A model generated the notes under the pieces. The model was not told where the DNA came from. It worked only from the letters and a program-made list of their open reading frames with translations, and did no database searches. This document shows, piece by piece, positions 1 through 12,065 of a stretch of DNA of 64,000 nt (within the stretch, counting starts at the first letter, position 1; each line of letters opens with the position of its first letter). Origin of the DNA: Thereva unica (lineage: Eukaryota > Arthropoda > Insecta > Diptera > Therevidae); the NCBI GenBank assembly GCA_949987705.1, contig OX465283.1:77137720-77201719 (forward strand), written 5' to 3'. Position numbers and translations under genes: made by a program.

Positions 1-157
1 AGTTTTCCTGGGAGTTTTATGCTTGCGCACCCCCTAAATATTGTTGGGGGTGTCATTTCTGACCGATTCCACCAAAAAAGTCCGTTACATCGCGTCAAAA
101 CCAAAAGTTATAGGTTTCACTGCTCTAGCGCCTGGACTAAAAGGCTTATAGTATAGC

Positions 158-680
158 TCATGATTTTTTTCGAAATAAAGAAGACTTGTGAAGTTGGCAT
201 TGCAATGGCCTCAACATTTGGCACCACTTCTGCACTGTATCAACGTTGCGGCTTTTCTGCAACTCTTCCAATGCCAGCACAACAACAGCGTAAATTTCTT
301 TGAACCAAATTTCTGCTTCATGTTTATGCATCCACCGAGTTTTACACATTGCTACAACTGTTGGTTGGAAGAAAATGTCGTATTACTCTTTTCAAGATGC
401 CTGTACGCTGTGCTGACTCCTGAAACAAAACACCGATGGACTGCACTACAACAACTCAATATTTAGCTTGGGAGCAAGATTTGAACTGTTCTTCATTAAA
501 CCAATTTACAATAAAAATAGTCAAACCTCTCCTTGTCATGTTAGTAGTCGGAATGAACTCCAAAAACCTTTTTGTGACTGCATACTTGTTTAATTGGTCT
601 GCTCGGTGGCGATTTCTCCTCATCGTCCACTTTAGACAATTAGCTTCGAATTTTGGGGGGGGTTTGCAGCGACTGATCAA
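158..680 (-). pseudogene. hAT transposase remnant (ZMYM/KIAA-type)
   Basis: Two open minus-strand stretches (680-456 and 349-158) look like successive parts of one decayed hAT-type transposase. The downstream piece begins MCKTRWMHKHEAEIWFKEIY and continues with a VVxALEEL segment. A C-K/Q-T-R-W motif followed by a helical xALExL stretch is characteristic of the catalytic half of hAT proteins related to ZMYM6 and KIAA-type domesticated transposases. The upstream piece contains RFLEFIPTTNMTRRGL, which resembles the (E/R)xFLxFI..TGxxL segment preceding the catalytic core in the same group. The connecting 100 bases or so are out of frame and no full protein can be read. A hAT-like terminus of matching orientation lies at 2078-2089, so both may belong to one old element. 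The assignment rests on motif recognition in short segments. Confidence 0.42.
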
Positions 681-1960
681 GAGTTTTGACCGCCCTAGGC
701 TAATTATGACGACGCGCCCCCGTCAGGTGTGTTACGGACGGCCTAAAATGTAGTAAGTGAGTAGAGTAGTAGTGTGAAAATTTTAACATGATTCATACTA
801 CCTATAAATGTTTTCAGATCGATCTGCAAGCGAAACTAACGTTGCCCTTTAATCTGCATGACATTCAACCTTAGGGTGGCAAACCATTTTTTAAGCTGAC
901 CGTACATAAAGGCAAAGTACCTCACGCATTATAAGACCAAAAGCATGACAAGTGACTGCAGGCTACCGAGTAGAAAACCAAATCCATGTCGTGTTTGGCC
1001 GCGTGACTTGGATTGGCTTAGTTTCTATAAACAACTTAGTTTCCATTGCCATTGACCATGAGCGTGGTCATCTAGTGTGTGAAGTTGCTTCGACTTGAGT
1101 ATTTTTTAAATATGTACACTTCTGTTATTGTTAAAGAGGAGAGGCATCATACAAATGAAACATTTTTGCAACTGATTAATGATTTATTTGAAAATTATAG
1201 TAATTAAGTAATTATTATTAGATTATACAAAAGTTCTTTTTCGTGCTTTAGCGTTTGCAAATCTTTCCACAATTTTTTCAAATTTAATAATTTGTAAAAA
1301 ATCACTTTATATGTACATTAGCGAGAGTGCTGTAAGTTTTTGCTGGTGGAGTGTGGAGCGCAAGAAATTTTTCACTCTTTTAAGTGCTGAAAAACACCTT
1401 TCGCTACTGCAGTTGGTAACACTCATTGTCAAAAAAATTCTTTATATCGTATTATCTCCACATTCCACCCTTTGGGGTTCTGGCAGAAATAAAATGCTCG
1501 ACCTCGGTGTCAGATTTTAAAAACTGCGCCAAATGGACGCTTTCTTCTGCAAAGGTTTCTTCTAAATCAGTGGCATAGTTGTTTTAACTCGTTTGTTTTG
1601 CTTCTAATAATAAGAAACCAAATTTTGTGTTTACTGTATTATAAATAATTTGCCGTTTTTTAAGAGTCATCTAGCGGCAAACGCGAGAACTAGGTTGCAC
1701 CATTTAAATTCCTAATTTCCCATACAAAATGAAGTTTAAATTTACGCCCGTTATATGCGAGGCGGATTAAACAAAACTCGCACCAGGCACTTTATTGCCA
1801 GCTCATCCACTCGCTCAACCACCGACCGATTCGAGTAACAAGTCAGTATTTGCTTCACGCGCCTTTTTTGAAATTTCAAAATTTATTTTTAAAATCAGGG
1901 ACTTTCAAGTCTCAAGCGCAAGTGCTTTTGTCTCGGTCTCGTTAAAATATGTAGGGTAGA
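681..1960. other. AT-rich stretch, no gene seen
   Basis: No supported coding region. A short GC-rich patch at about 686-746 contains GCCCTAGGCT, also found at 2022-2031, consistent with both being pieces of one degenerate hAT-type element. Confidence 0.5.
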
Positions 1961-2089
1961 TGCAATGATGCTAGAGTAGTGCATGCGAAGACACGATTTC
2001 AGAGCGCCCCCCGATCCTCGCGCCCTAGGCTGCAGCCTAATTACCCTAAGGGTTAATCGGGCCCTGGCGGTTTGTGAGGTACGCCAATG
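1961..2089 (-). mobile_element. hAT-like terminus
   Basis: Read on the minus strand, this GC-rich segment starts with CATTGGCGTACC (plus-strand 2078-2089). It is one mismatch from CAGTGGCGTACC, the plus-strand complement of 52387-52398. CAGNGGCG-type starts are typical of one group of hAT elements. Transposase fragments of the same orientation lie at 158-680, so this may be the 5' end of that remnant. No target duplication was found. Confidence 0.35.
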
Positions 2090-4419
2090 ATCCTGATAAT
2101 TTTTGTCATACACAAAATAATTTCTAAAGTAAATACCATAAAACAAGCTTCCATGATTTGATCTGAAGGAGAAACCCAAATTTGGTTATAATCTCGCATT
2201 AAAACGTTGAACATGAACGTATTTTTATGTATTCTTGCATCTTCAAAATATAGACGTGTACATCAGGCAGCTAGAAGCTGCTTCTTTATAAAGTGAATAA
2301 TTTATAACCAGTGTATGCCTTACCTTCTTTTTATACATAAGTATCTCGGTCTGGACAGCAAAATTTCAAAGATCCGAAAAAACCTCACTTTAATTTGAAC
2401 AGCTTTATTTAAAACACCCTGATGACGACTTTAAAAACTACAAACTTTTAACTAAATCGATAATAAAATTTCTGCTGCCATACGAATGCACCCATTTAAA
2501 ATTTTATATACAAGCAACTGTATATTTTTGCACTAAGCATGCACTTTCCATTCATCCTGTTCGGTTGTTCAATAAAATCGAATAGAAAGGATCATATAAA
2601 AAAGGAGTACAACATTTCTAAGTTTGTGTTCTTGACCTAGAGCCCTATGAATTCTTAATATGTACTATACATAAAGCAACTTTCACTTTATAAGATAACC
2701 TTTCTTGGCTGTCTAGTACAGTATAAGAAACGCCAGAGTATCCTTTGCAGGATTCAGCCCCTGCATCCCCCAGACATTCTGTACAGTTTACAAGAAAACC
2801 AACACATCCTCAGCTACGTATCATCCTGTTAAAAATTTATCGACTATACAGAACTAAGTAGAAGAGACTGGAGGTTTACTTTTATAGAATTTTTGCAGCT
2901 AACTGCAACGGAGTGAACATGTCCTGCTCCGGCTCTTCTTATGATACTTCCGGTGCCGGTTGCCGGTTTTGCTGTTTGTTTCAAAGCATACTTTCCTTGA
3001 GCGCAAACAGATTTTCCATTTTGTTTTGTTCCCGGCATTTTGTGTAAACATTCTTAATATGTTGAGGTTAGTGCAGAAAATTCTTATGATTTCGATACTT
3101 ACACAGATTCACACGGAGCTTTGTGCAGATGCAATACGTGTATCACGAAAAACTGAGGGATGAAAATTTAAAGAAGCCCGTAGAAACCACATGCAAAGGA
3201 TTGTATGACAAATGCAGACTGTAATCTAAGGGACAGATAATAAAAGGCGAGCAATTTCGTTTGTCACAGATTTATTACAGTCCATATATTGTTCTTGGTT
3301 TCATGGGAAATTCTGTTTCAGAAGTTTTAGAAATATATATTTTGCATTAGGTGCGTTTTCATCGGCTGATTTTAAAAATAATAACTAAGATTTTAATCTA
3401 TACAATTCTTAAGGTGTATTTTTTGGAACACTTGCTGTAAATAACATATTTCTATCCGAATTCAACGGTCTGCTGCACTTGTTTCCTTCTTTCAATGAGA
3501 TATTGGGTCCAAGGAACTTGCGGCCATGTTATTTTCCTATTGTACCATAAGAAGGGCCGCCATATCGCCTTGCAGGACCCGGGGCTAAAAATGTTTGGGG
3601 GCCCCTTTTATTATTATTATTTTTACAATGTGATTATGGGGAAGCAATATGTTGAAAACCGCGGCCAAGTTGTCGGCGGAATTTTGTCCACATACTCCAG
3701 GAACGGAAAATACCACGTGCCCTCCGAACGAAGGCCAGAATGTCTTTAGTGGCCAGACTTGAGCGGGGCTTATAAGCTATCTGATAACCATTATTCTTCT
3801 AAGCCAGTTCTTTTCGTCTTCCATGCTGAGTTGGCACTGTATCTCTTATGAGGCAGTCCGAGGTTTTGGAGGTGATCCGTAGTCAGATATCCCACCAACA
3901 GCCTAAGGTTGGAATGTATTCCCAATTAAAACTGGTTCTAAAGTGACAGGCAAGATTGTGGAGAATAAGATAAAGGAACTTTTGAAGTAGTTCTGGAAAA
4001 GTCGTCTTCTCCGGGTCACTCAACCTTGTCCCGGTCGAAAGTGTTCCCAGAAAGGTTCTGCGAATGACAGTTTGGAACGGTTCTATGACTGTCTTGCATC
4101 ACAGGAATAAGCCGTCTAGACTCTAGAGGATAGATCCTGAAAAGTTCAGAGAGGTGGAGTAGATTACGTACATTAGAGGCGTATGTACCACCCTGCTTTT
4201 TGATAAGGCCCACTCCGTTGAAGAAGTCTTTGGATTGGAGCTTTTGGACTCTAGTTGCCTGTGGTAGAGTCTGCAAGTTCTCACAATGTTTCCTCCATGG
4301 ATGCCTTTTGGAAAGTATCAACTCCTTATTGTACCCTGTTATAGTGAACCTGTATTCTTCCTTTTACTCATCAAGTTGTACCCTATTGAAGAATCTCCTA
4401 ACTATCCTCCTTATAATGG
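2090..4419. other. no gene recognised
   Basis: AT-rich with scattered short open frames that lack recognisable motifs. A short (TTA)n run is at about 3608-3622. I see no repeat with clear ends here. Confidence 0.4.
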
Positions 4420-4735
4420 AAAGAAATGTAACTGTCGACGAACACAATCTAGAAATAGTCGATAAAACAGTCTACAATGGGAATATGTCGAAGGATATAC
4501 AACAGCGAGTTGTATGAAATTTTTGACGACGCTCAACTCTCAACGTTTATAAAAATCAACAGACTAAGACTGGTATGGCAAAAAGGCTCATAGTGGCAGA
4601 AATTTCGCGAAATAGACCAGTAGACACACCCAGGAGGACATGGATGGATTCTGTGACAGCTGAAGCTCAACATTCGGAACTGAAAAACTGCTGTTGACCA
4701 CTCTTTGTTGAAGAGGCTGCTGTTAGAGGAAATTG
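4420..4735 (+). pseudogene. LINE reverse transcriptase C-terminal fragment
   Basis: Across changing frames the plus strand reads NVTVDEHNLEIVDKTVY, then ELYEIFDDAQLSTFIKINRLR, then W plus degenerate sequence. The order (a VDxFxYLGS-like segment, then ELYxL..DA.LxxFIKINRLRW) is that found after the reverse transcriptase palm in many insect LINEs of RTE/Jockey type, near the R-L-R-W-x-G-H motif. Here the GH is replaced by QK, stops interrupt the frame, and sequence between the two segments is missing. A related fragment is at 27420-27870. It is a dead internal fragment with no detectable 3' tail. Confidence 0.5.
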
Positions 4736-5742
4736 GTTGGTTTATTTTCTGTAAATAATACCAGACCGCTTGATACCATCTACAGAACTGTACTTTGTGT
4801 TTAGCCTGTGGAAATCACAAAAGCTTGCATTCCCGGCATTCTCCGTTAAACTGACGTGATAGCCCTATTGGCCATTCATACACGAGGGATCATGGTTCTA
4901 CAACCAAAAGCTTTGCTGCAAGTTTCCTGAAAATACACGGAACAATAGCAAAGGAAGCAGCTTTTTGTGTTGCTATGCAATGATTGTTTGTATTAGTGAA
5001 ATGTCGAATTTTTGGACTCTGGTCGGGTGGTTATTTAAAACAGTTCATTTCTAATAATTTATAATTATATAACATAATGGATGAAAATATTTGAATTGAA
5101 TTGGTGATTTCAGCTGCAGCTGCAGCGGCAGCATGTTTTTTCACTTTTAATTTTTGACTGTTTGGAAGCTTATATTATTTTTAACTCCATGGCAACGTAT
5201 TAATTATTATTTGTGTGAGTGTATGAATGACCATTGTGTTGCAGGCTGAACTTCACCCCGCATCCTTGGGTGTCTTGTCAACCAGCAATCTTCAAGTATT
5301 TTGAGCCAATGCCTCTGATTCTAATCGGACTGAAAATGTAGAACAGGGACAAGCCCTGCTTCTACAGGTGCATCAACCATCTTTTGTCAATAGTTAGAAC
5401 AAAAGTTTGAACAATCTAGCCAAGATTTTACTTTTCACATTTCAATAAACCCCTATGAGACTTATTTTTTAGGAGATTCTTTTTTAAAACTTCTGTATTA
5501 AACAGCTAATTTTTTTGGGGAAATTTACTTTTTTGGGCTTACGAGTATATTCTACGTTTCTTGTGAGCAATTTAACAAGTAAATATTAATGTCCATGAAG
5601 AAGTCAGATTTGACTAATTTATTCCTGTCTCCTACTCATAAAAATCTAGTTATCTTTTTCTCACCTGACTCGATTTAATGCATTAAAAATGCGGAAAAAA
5701 TAAGTGTCGTAGGAGCTTTACATCGCGTCTCTTAGTTGGTTT
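4736..5742. other. no gene recognised
   Basis: Non-coding, AT-rich. A short GCAGCT-type repeat (CAGCTGCAGCTGCAGC) is at about 5113-5132. Nothing else stands out. Confidence 0.4.
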
Positions 5743-6239
5743 ATAGTCTAAGCTCCCACCGCAAAAAAGGTACCCCATGGAACACCTCAAAACAATAAAG
5801 TGAGATTGGCTGAAAAACATGTAAAAAACTTGTAAAGCCCGCCAGACTAGTAAAAATTTGTTAATTGCTATTTTTTTAAGAATTTTTGAATTTTGTTAAA
5901 AAACAATGATTTTATTTTCCAAAACACCTGTCTGAAATTTATACAATTTGTAGTAAATAATGAACCATTTTAAAAAAAAATTGGTCTGTCTGACAATTTT
6001 TGTTAATTATCTTCTGACAGACCTTATGTTATAAATTCTTTTTTTATAAAAATGCACTGCATAACACCTCCTTGCATTTTGTTTTACATAAAGTTCAAGA
6101 TTTCTTCTGTCTATTAAAGCTTGTCTGGCTGACAATTTTTGTTAATAAATTTGTCAGACTGAATTTTGAATGCGCAGCATCAATGCATCAAGATCAATCA
6201 CTGGCTTTTCAGAACACCTTGTTCAAAAAGAAAACAACT
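5743..6239 (+). repeat. 497-bp dispersed repeat, copy 1
   Basis: This segment recurs in the same orientation at 56700-57196 with scattered substitutions; both copies begin ATAGTCTAAGCTCCCA and end GAAAACAACT. It contains reiterated TCTG(G/T)CTGACAATTTTTG units and their inverse GACAGACC or GTCAGAC, giving local hairpins. There is no open frame and no recognisable terminal motif, so the class is unknown. Confidence 0.8.
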
Positions 6240-6964
6240 GAAGTTTAAGATCTCCTCTATGCATAAAAATAAGCCTGTCATTGAAAAAATGTTTTTTACC
6301 ATGTCAGATATAATTTCTAAGCTCCGTGATAAAGGTTTTTTTTAAGAAAGAGCTTTTACAAGGGCTTTTTTGCTGACATAACAAGTTTTATTCATAAAAT
6401 AGATGACAAGTCTTCTTCCAGGAAAAAATTAAGGTGATGTTTTGGCTAGGCCCATATAAAAGCTCTTTTTTAAAGAAAACCCCCCTGTCATCCCGCGGAG
6501 AAATAATTCTGGCTCCCTTACATCGTTCAGAACCCTGAAGCTGATACTTTTATATTTTCGGAGGGCCTTCTGCTCAAATCTTGCTACCAAAATTGACGTA
6601 AAAGCTAATTCGGGTTCAACAATAACACGGCACACGAGAAAAGAACTAAACACAAGATGAGCCCGATTGAAGATCCAAAAGAAAATTATGAAATAGTTTT
6701 TTTGCAATGGATCAAGCACTAAATACACTAGGTCCTACATTTGAATAACTTACACTGGTAGAAAAATTGTCTTGATTCTAGCAACTGTTGTCTTGAGTTC
6801 AAATTTTTCTCAGTCTTATCATGAGAATGCTGTCTCAGCGTTTTCGTTATATCTAAAACATTATTTGCTTGGTTCTAGAAAAGGTGTTTTAAGCAAAGAT
6901 TTTTTAGCAATGTAGTATTCATACTAGTATTAACCATTTTCTTATATTTATGATTTAATTACCA
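6240..6964. other. no gene recognised
   Basis: A minus-strand open stretch at 6429-6728 (99 codons) has no motif I recognise. No terminal repeats were found. Confidence 0.35.
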
Positions 6965-8650
6965 TGTCCGTGGAGGGCGAACGGCTAACAAAGACCTCGG
7001 AAGTTGGTAACATCCGATTTGTCACTTCTATCAAAAGCCAAGAAGATTCACGTAGCAGATCTGTCAGCAAGTCTTCCCCGCTGTGCTCGAGTGACGACCT
7101 TTGCTTTTCTGAATCTGACTGGAATGCGAGAACGGCTGGATGAAGTCCTCAACGAGATAAATCGATATAAAATCAAGGTCACGGGACTTAGCGAGACTAG
7201 ATGGCCCGATGCGGGAGAGCATACCTGCCCAAACGCTGAGTCCTTCTTATATTCTGGGAAAAACGAAACTGAAAGCCGTAGGAGTGGCGGAATCACCATC
7301 CGGGACCCTTCCAAGGCGGAAATAGTTGCTGCAATTCATAAAATGGGCAATGGTAAAGCAGCTGGAAAAGATGGCGTCCCGTCAGAAAACCGATTCAAGT
7401 TTCATAGCAGATGCGCCACAGCCAATCCTGGAAATAGCATGGAACCCCTGTATTTTTCCGGAGGATTGGTTACAAGGTATCATACTCAAAATATCCAGAA
7501 AGGGGGACCTAACAATATGTGACAACTGGAAGGGCATCTGTTTATGATCTGCTATAGGCAAAATTTTCCATATATTACTATGTATTACCGAACCCTTAGA
7601 AGACAGCAGGCCGGATTCAGGAAGGGACACTTATGTATAGATCATATTAACACATTGAGAATCATAGTGGAGCAGTCTACTGAATTACGATCCCCCTTTA
7701 CTTTGCTTTCGTAGACTATGAGACAGCGGCACTACGGCAACGTGGACTGCCTGATAAAATATTAGAATTGATAAAAGCCCTATACAACAATTTTAAATGC
7801 AGAGTTCGTCACAATGTAAAATTGTCCGACAGCTTTCAGGTGGGTTCAGGAGTACGATATGGATGCCTGCTTTCGCCTTTACTATTACTTATAGTAATAA
7901 CTGACATCCTTGTCGCCGCTATAGATAATAGAACAGGCGGCTTACAATGCTGTTTGCTAGACCGCCTTAAGGATCTCGACTACGCCGATGATGATATCTG
8001 TTTGCTGGCGCACAGTCATCAGGACCAACAGAAAGTAGTTCAACAGGCTTAAGGCTAAATAAAATAAAACCAAAGAAATGCGGAGAAAAGCAAACATCAT
8101 TGAACGGGCAGCGCTGAATAACCGTGATGCAGAACTGGTAGACAAATTCTGCTACTTCGGTAGTAATAATACCAAAAATGGCGGGGCAGAAGAAGACGTC
8201 AGTTCCAGAAAAAATAAAGCACGAAGCTCATATGCAGGCCTGCTCCGCATATGGAGATCAACGGAGATCTCAACTAGCACCAAATTGCGGTTGTTCAACT
8301 CCAAAGTTAAGGCAGTTTTTTTGTATGGTTGCGAAAAATGGAAAGATCCAATTCATCACAATGCGCCTACAAGTCTTCATCATCAGATGCTTAAGTCGTA
8401 TCCTAAAAACCCGCTGGCAAGATAGAATTTCAAATGAAGAGTTAGGGCGCCGTGCCGTCCCGTCGAGTCGGAAGACCTAGAACAACGTGGAGGAGAGCTC
8501 TACTAGTAGCGGCCGCAACAACTGGAAGATCCTGGTTGGAACTGCAACTGAGAGCTGTCTTACAAAACAGAATCCGCTGGAGGGTAACTGTTTCCGCTCT
8601 ATGTCCCATGAGGGATTAAAGGGAAATAAAGAAGAAGAAGAAGAAGTGTT
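6965..8650 (+). pseudogene. RTE-type LINE, internally deleted
   Basis: A degenerate non-LTR retrotransposon. The 5' part keeps an endonuclease N-terminal segment (LDEVLNEINRYKIKVTGLSE then TRWPDAGEH, about 7133-7224). The frame then jumps into the start of the reverse transcriptase (IHKMGNGKAAGKDGVPSE, about 7337-7387), so most of the endonuclease is deleted. Further on come the palm block with LDYADDD (about 7975-7995), ELVDKFCYFGS (8132-8164), FINRCLSRILKTRW-like sequence near 8370-8425 and a C-terminal RPRTTWRRAL segment near 8475. Several frameshifts and stops separate these blocks. The element ends in an (AAG)n tract at 8629-8646, the short tandem tail usual for RTE LINEs. The 5' sequence GAACGGCTAACAAAG recurs at 47455-47470, marking a second copy of the same family. 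Confidence 0.75.
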
Positions 8651-9138
8651 ACAGATGATAAAACCACGATCGATGCGGTTTGTATACGATATTTGAATAA
8701 AATCCAATCAAACCTTTTTGTTTCTTACTTCAGTTGCCATAAGCCTATTGTATCCTTTTTAGAATATAATGAAAGATTTCAATGAAATTTATGAAAACAC
8801 TTAAATTTAAAAATTTTGTAATTTTATTGTTGATAGTACCTACAATTATTTGAAAAATTGCATTACTCTTTTATAGTTTTAAATCGTCACTTCTGTCGGT
8901 AGTCCCCATGATTGCTTATGCTTTTAGCTTTTTCAAAAAAAAAGCTTATACAGAGGCTCTGTCCGTCTGTCCGTCTGAAGCCTACTTTCATCTCTGAAAG
9001 TACTGCCGCTACAGACTTGGGCCATATCTCAAAATGTAGCTCTTGGTCAAAAGACCAAAAACTGAGAAAATGGTCTGGAAATTTCAACCAGAAGTATATT
9101 TAAACAACAAAAAAGAGATTTCTAATAAAGTCCATATA
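8651..9138. other. no gene recognised
   Basis: AT-rich. Short overlapping open frames on both strands at 8887-9103 have no motifs. Confidence 0.35.
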
Positions 9139-9210
9139 TCGGTAGCCTAGAGGTAAGGCGCTGGAGTCCTATCCCAGGGAAACCAAGTTTAATCCCCGGC
9201 CGCAAAATGG
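9139..9210 (+). repeat. tRNA-derived SINE-like unit or tRNA pseudogene
   Basis: TAGCCTAGAGGTAAGGCGC (9143-9161) fits a D-arm with a Pol III A box (TRGYNNARNNG). A degenerate B box (AGTTTAATCCCCGG) follows about 45 bases later, then GCCGCAAAATGG and a T-rich run. The T-arm lacks the usual GTTCGA, so a functional tRNA is unlikely. A tRNA-derived SINE head or pseudogene fits best. Confidence 0.5.
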
Positions 9211-10096
9211 TGAAATACATTTTTTTTTACTTCGGTGTAACATGTTTTGATTATATTTCTCACTAAATTATACTCCTATTATTTAATAATGATACTCTGG
9301 AGAACATAAACATTTATTTAATTAAAAGTGCAAAAAAATCATTTTATTGAGTTTTTATGGCTCTTCGGCGGCTTTATAAATCATTAAGAAATTTCGCGGA
9401 AATAATATAAAGTATTTATTTGTTTATATGCATATTTTGCATATATGCTGTTCATTTTATTATAGTTTATAGTCATGTAGGTGGTGCTGTAGACCAAAAA
9501 AAAAATTCAATTTTATCGAACTTCGCTGTGGATTTGTCACAAAAAATATGTATAATTTAAACGAAACATTTGGTAGGTTTATGAAAAATGGATAATCGCA
9601 GTTATTAAAATTATTAGTAAGTGTCAGTAGATATAAAAAGTAGATATCTAATTTTTACCAGGGCATATAAACGCTTACTGAAACGAATGAAAATTTATAA
9701 ATTTAATTGCACGAACGATGTATTTAAGACCGTCCTTATAGTCCATCAATATAAGGAAGTGATTTTTCTCAGAATTTTTAATATTTTACAAAAATTTTAC
9801 AAACTATTTGCCATATATCTAAAAATTTTTGCAGCCCTTTGTTTAAAAGCATATTTTTAAGTTTTTATTAACTAAATTTGTATGTATCTCTTCAGAATAA
9901 CAAAACAAAAGTGGGATGTTGTGCCTAGAGACTAGCCACTAATTACGCTTTTTCTTGGTATTCTTTCTATTGAATAACACTTCAGACTGGATGACAATAT
10001 ATTAAGTGGAGATTGTGAAGAATCGCGAAAACATTCAAACAAATAACTTGGAAAACTAACGCATCTTTCATGGAGATGCTGCTGAAAGAATTATAC
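9211..10096. other. no gene recognised
   Basis: Strongly AT-rich, with no open frame or terminal repeat that I can support. Confidence 0.35.
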
Positions 10097-10378
10097 AATA
10101 ATTACCGGCCAAGAATTTGAAAGAATTGATATATGTATTTTAATTGCGACCCATCTATGACAAAGAATAGTGAACACGGTTTATGTAAACAACTGAATTA
10201 TGACAACAGATTTTCTATTATTTATGAAATGTATTTTGTATATTTTATGGAAATTGATAATCATAGGTAAAACGAAGAGTAATGTAATATTGCCATAGAT
10301 GGTGTTCACTATTCTTTGTCATAGATGGGGTGCAATTAAAATATATCAATTCGTTCAAATTTTTTGTGGGTAATTATT
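10097..10378. mobile_element. 282-bp foldback MITE
   Basis: Arms 10097-10177 and 10302-10378 are imperfect inverted copies. The ends read AATAATTACC and GGTAATTATT, and the inner edges GTGAACAC and GTGTTCAC. There is no coding capacity. The right end abuts a LINE 3' fragment. The target duplication is not certain because the ends are AT-rich. Confidence 0.75.
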
Positions 10379-10750
10379 GGTGTTGGTCTCATTGCGAGGT
10401 GGGGCTACTTGTGTGCGTGCACCTGCATATATGCTATGGATAAACACCCATACCCTACAGCCCCCTCGTTCACGCACAATACGGTTTAGAAGTTCGTTTA
10501 TAAATAGAACAACTCGACTGTGGAATGATCTCCCGCAGTCAGTATTTCCGAACTCGTACAACATCTTAGAGTTCAAACGTGAGGTTCATCGTCATTTTCT
10601 TCTACACCCTCCAGACCCCCTCTAACCTTTCCTATTCTCCTCTATTCTTCAAACCAAGCTCCTACTAGACATTGCACCATGAACTGAACGACATGACGGG
10701 TTACACCTAAGCTTGGTTTTTTTATAAAAAAAAAAAAAAAAAAAAAAAAA
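10379..10750 (+). pseudogene. Jockey-type LINE 3' end with poly(A)
   Basis: A 5'-truncated LINE tail. The reading frame ending at 10625 contains TRLWNDLPQSVFPNSYNIL followed by EFKREVHRHFLLHPP, the conserved extreme C-terminus of Jockey-type reverse transcriptases (xTxLWNxLPxxVFP..YN...FK..V..HL). A 3' UTR of about 100 bases follows, with AAGCTTGG, and then an A-tract at about 10727-10750. The tail preserves the family signature better than most other LINE fragments here. Related 3' ends occur at 46860-47265, 48950-49235, 55130-55600 (minus) and 59700-59925. Confidence 0.8.
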
Positions 10751-11059
10751 CAGATGCCTGTGTTTTTCAATAGATGTTCTACATTTAAAGAAAAGTGAAG
10801 TGCGTGCGTGATTTTTTCTTTAAAAATAAAAAAAAGTTAAATTGAAGTGTAAATTAATACAAAAGGTGCGGTAAGCCGAATATTTAACAATAATATGTAT
10901 GTTTAAGTAAAATAATACACCTAATTCTGTTGTGCAAAGTGCATCACTAGATTTGCCTCCAATCCAAAGAAAAATGTTTAGACTCGTTTTGTATAGTGTT
11001 TACATGTGTGATGTGTTTTTTTTTTTTTTTTTTTTTCAATTTGACACATTCGAATTATT

Positions 11060-11364
11060 GGCCTCGATTCCCAGATCCGGCGGGTCGGAAGTGAGTGCGG
11101 ATTTAAGACTTTGCGATTCCCAAATTCGCAGTCGTGGATTCAATTAAATCAAAATTTCGGAGTGATGACTCACACGCTAATGAAATACCCGATGTCGGAT
11201 TATCTTAAGCGCATTTGTGGTTTCAAATCCGCAGAAAATTTGTTGCGGATCACACTTTTACAGCGCGGAAAATGTCAAAAAGAAATTTGCGGTTGCGGAT
11301 TTGAGAATCGCAAAGTCTCAAATCCGCACTCACTTCCGACTTGCCGGATCTGGGAATCGATGTC
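11060..11364. mobile_element. 305-bp MITE with about 60-bp TIRs
   Basis: Left TCGATTCCCAGATCCGGC is repeated inverted at the right end (GCCGGATCTGGGAATCGA). The arms continue through GGAAGTGAGTGCGGATTT and its complement. ATTATT flanks both sides (11054-11059 and 11365-11370), a likely 6-bp target duplication. Internal GCGGATTTGAGA-type motifs are reiterated. It is non-coding. Confidence 0.72.
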
Positions 11365-11639
11365 ATTATTTAGTTTTTCCATAATTTTTGAGTAAGGGGA
11401 GTCATAACTGCTAGAGCGGACGCTGTAAAAAGTTAACTTAAGTGTTTTACTCTATATTTTAAGTTCAAAATGCAACATGCATTGCACCTAATGTATCATG
11501 TATATTCAGTGACTAAATTGAGAGGACAGTTGTAAAAAAAATTGAATCAGCAAAAGTAAATCTTTTTCTTAAAATACATATACAGTGAGCGCAAAAAGTA
11601 TTCGTACAACCACTAATTATGGATGAAAGTGAAGATATC

Positions 11640-12065
11640 GTGGGTTTAAAAGCAGAACTCACTAAGTCAAAAACCATAGTTTTTAGTAAATCGATATTTA
11701 AGATGTTTGTGTCTCTGAAAATTTTGTAATGGCATATAATAGTAATCGGCTCAGTATACATTGTTTTTTAGATTTCTTAGTTTAGTTTACAAAAGAATTG
11801 AAATAATTATTTAATTCTAATACTGGATTTTTAGATTAAAATAAAAAAACGCAACGAATTAGTGAGTTTTGGCAGAAATGATTTGGTAGTTTTGTGTCAT
11901 TATGGACAAGGTAAATCCGAAACTAACCCCCTAAAAACCTTAACAATATTAGTGTGCGGGCTATAAGGTATTGCCAGTATAAAGTTGGCATTATAAGACT
12001 TACTTTAGTATAAAAAACTGAAAACTTGAAAAATTGTACTTAGTGAATTCTGCTTGTAAACCAAC
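11640..12065. mobile_element. MITE nested in the left IR of Tc1-like A
   Basis: This block interrupts the left inverted repeat exactly at GATATC, which is present on both sides (11634-11639 and 12066-12071) but single in the right repeat. Its own ends are inverted: CGTGGGTTTAAAAGCAGAA on the left and TTCTGCTTGTAAACCAACG on the right, continuing into CACTAAGT and ACTTAGTG. The palindromic target leaves the duplication length open (TA, ATAT or GATATC). It is non-coding. Confidence 0.8.
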
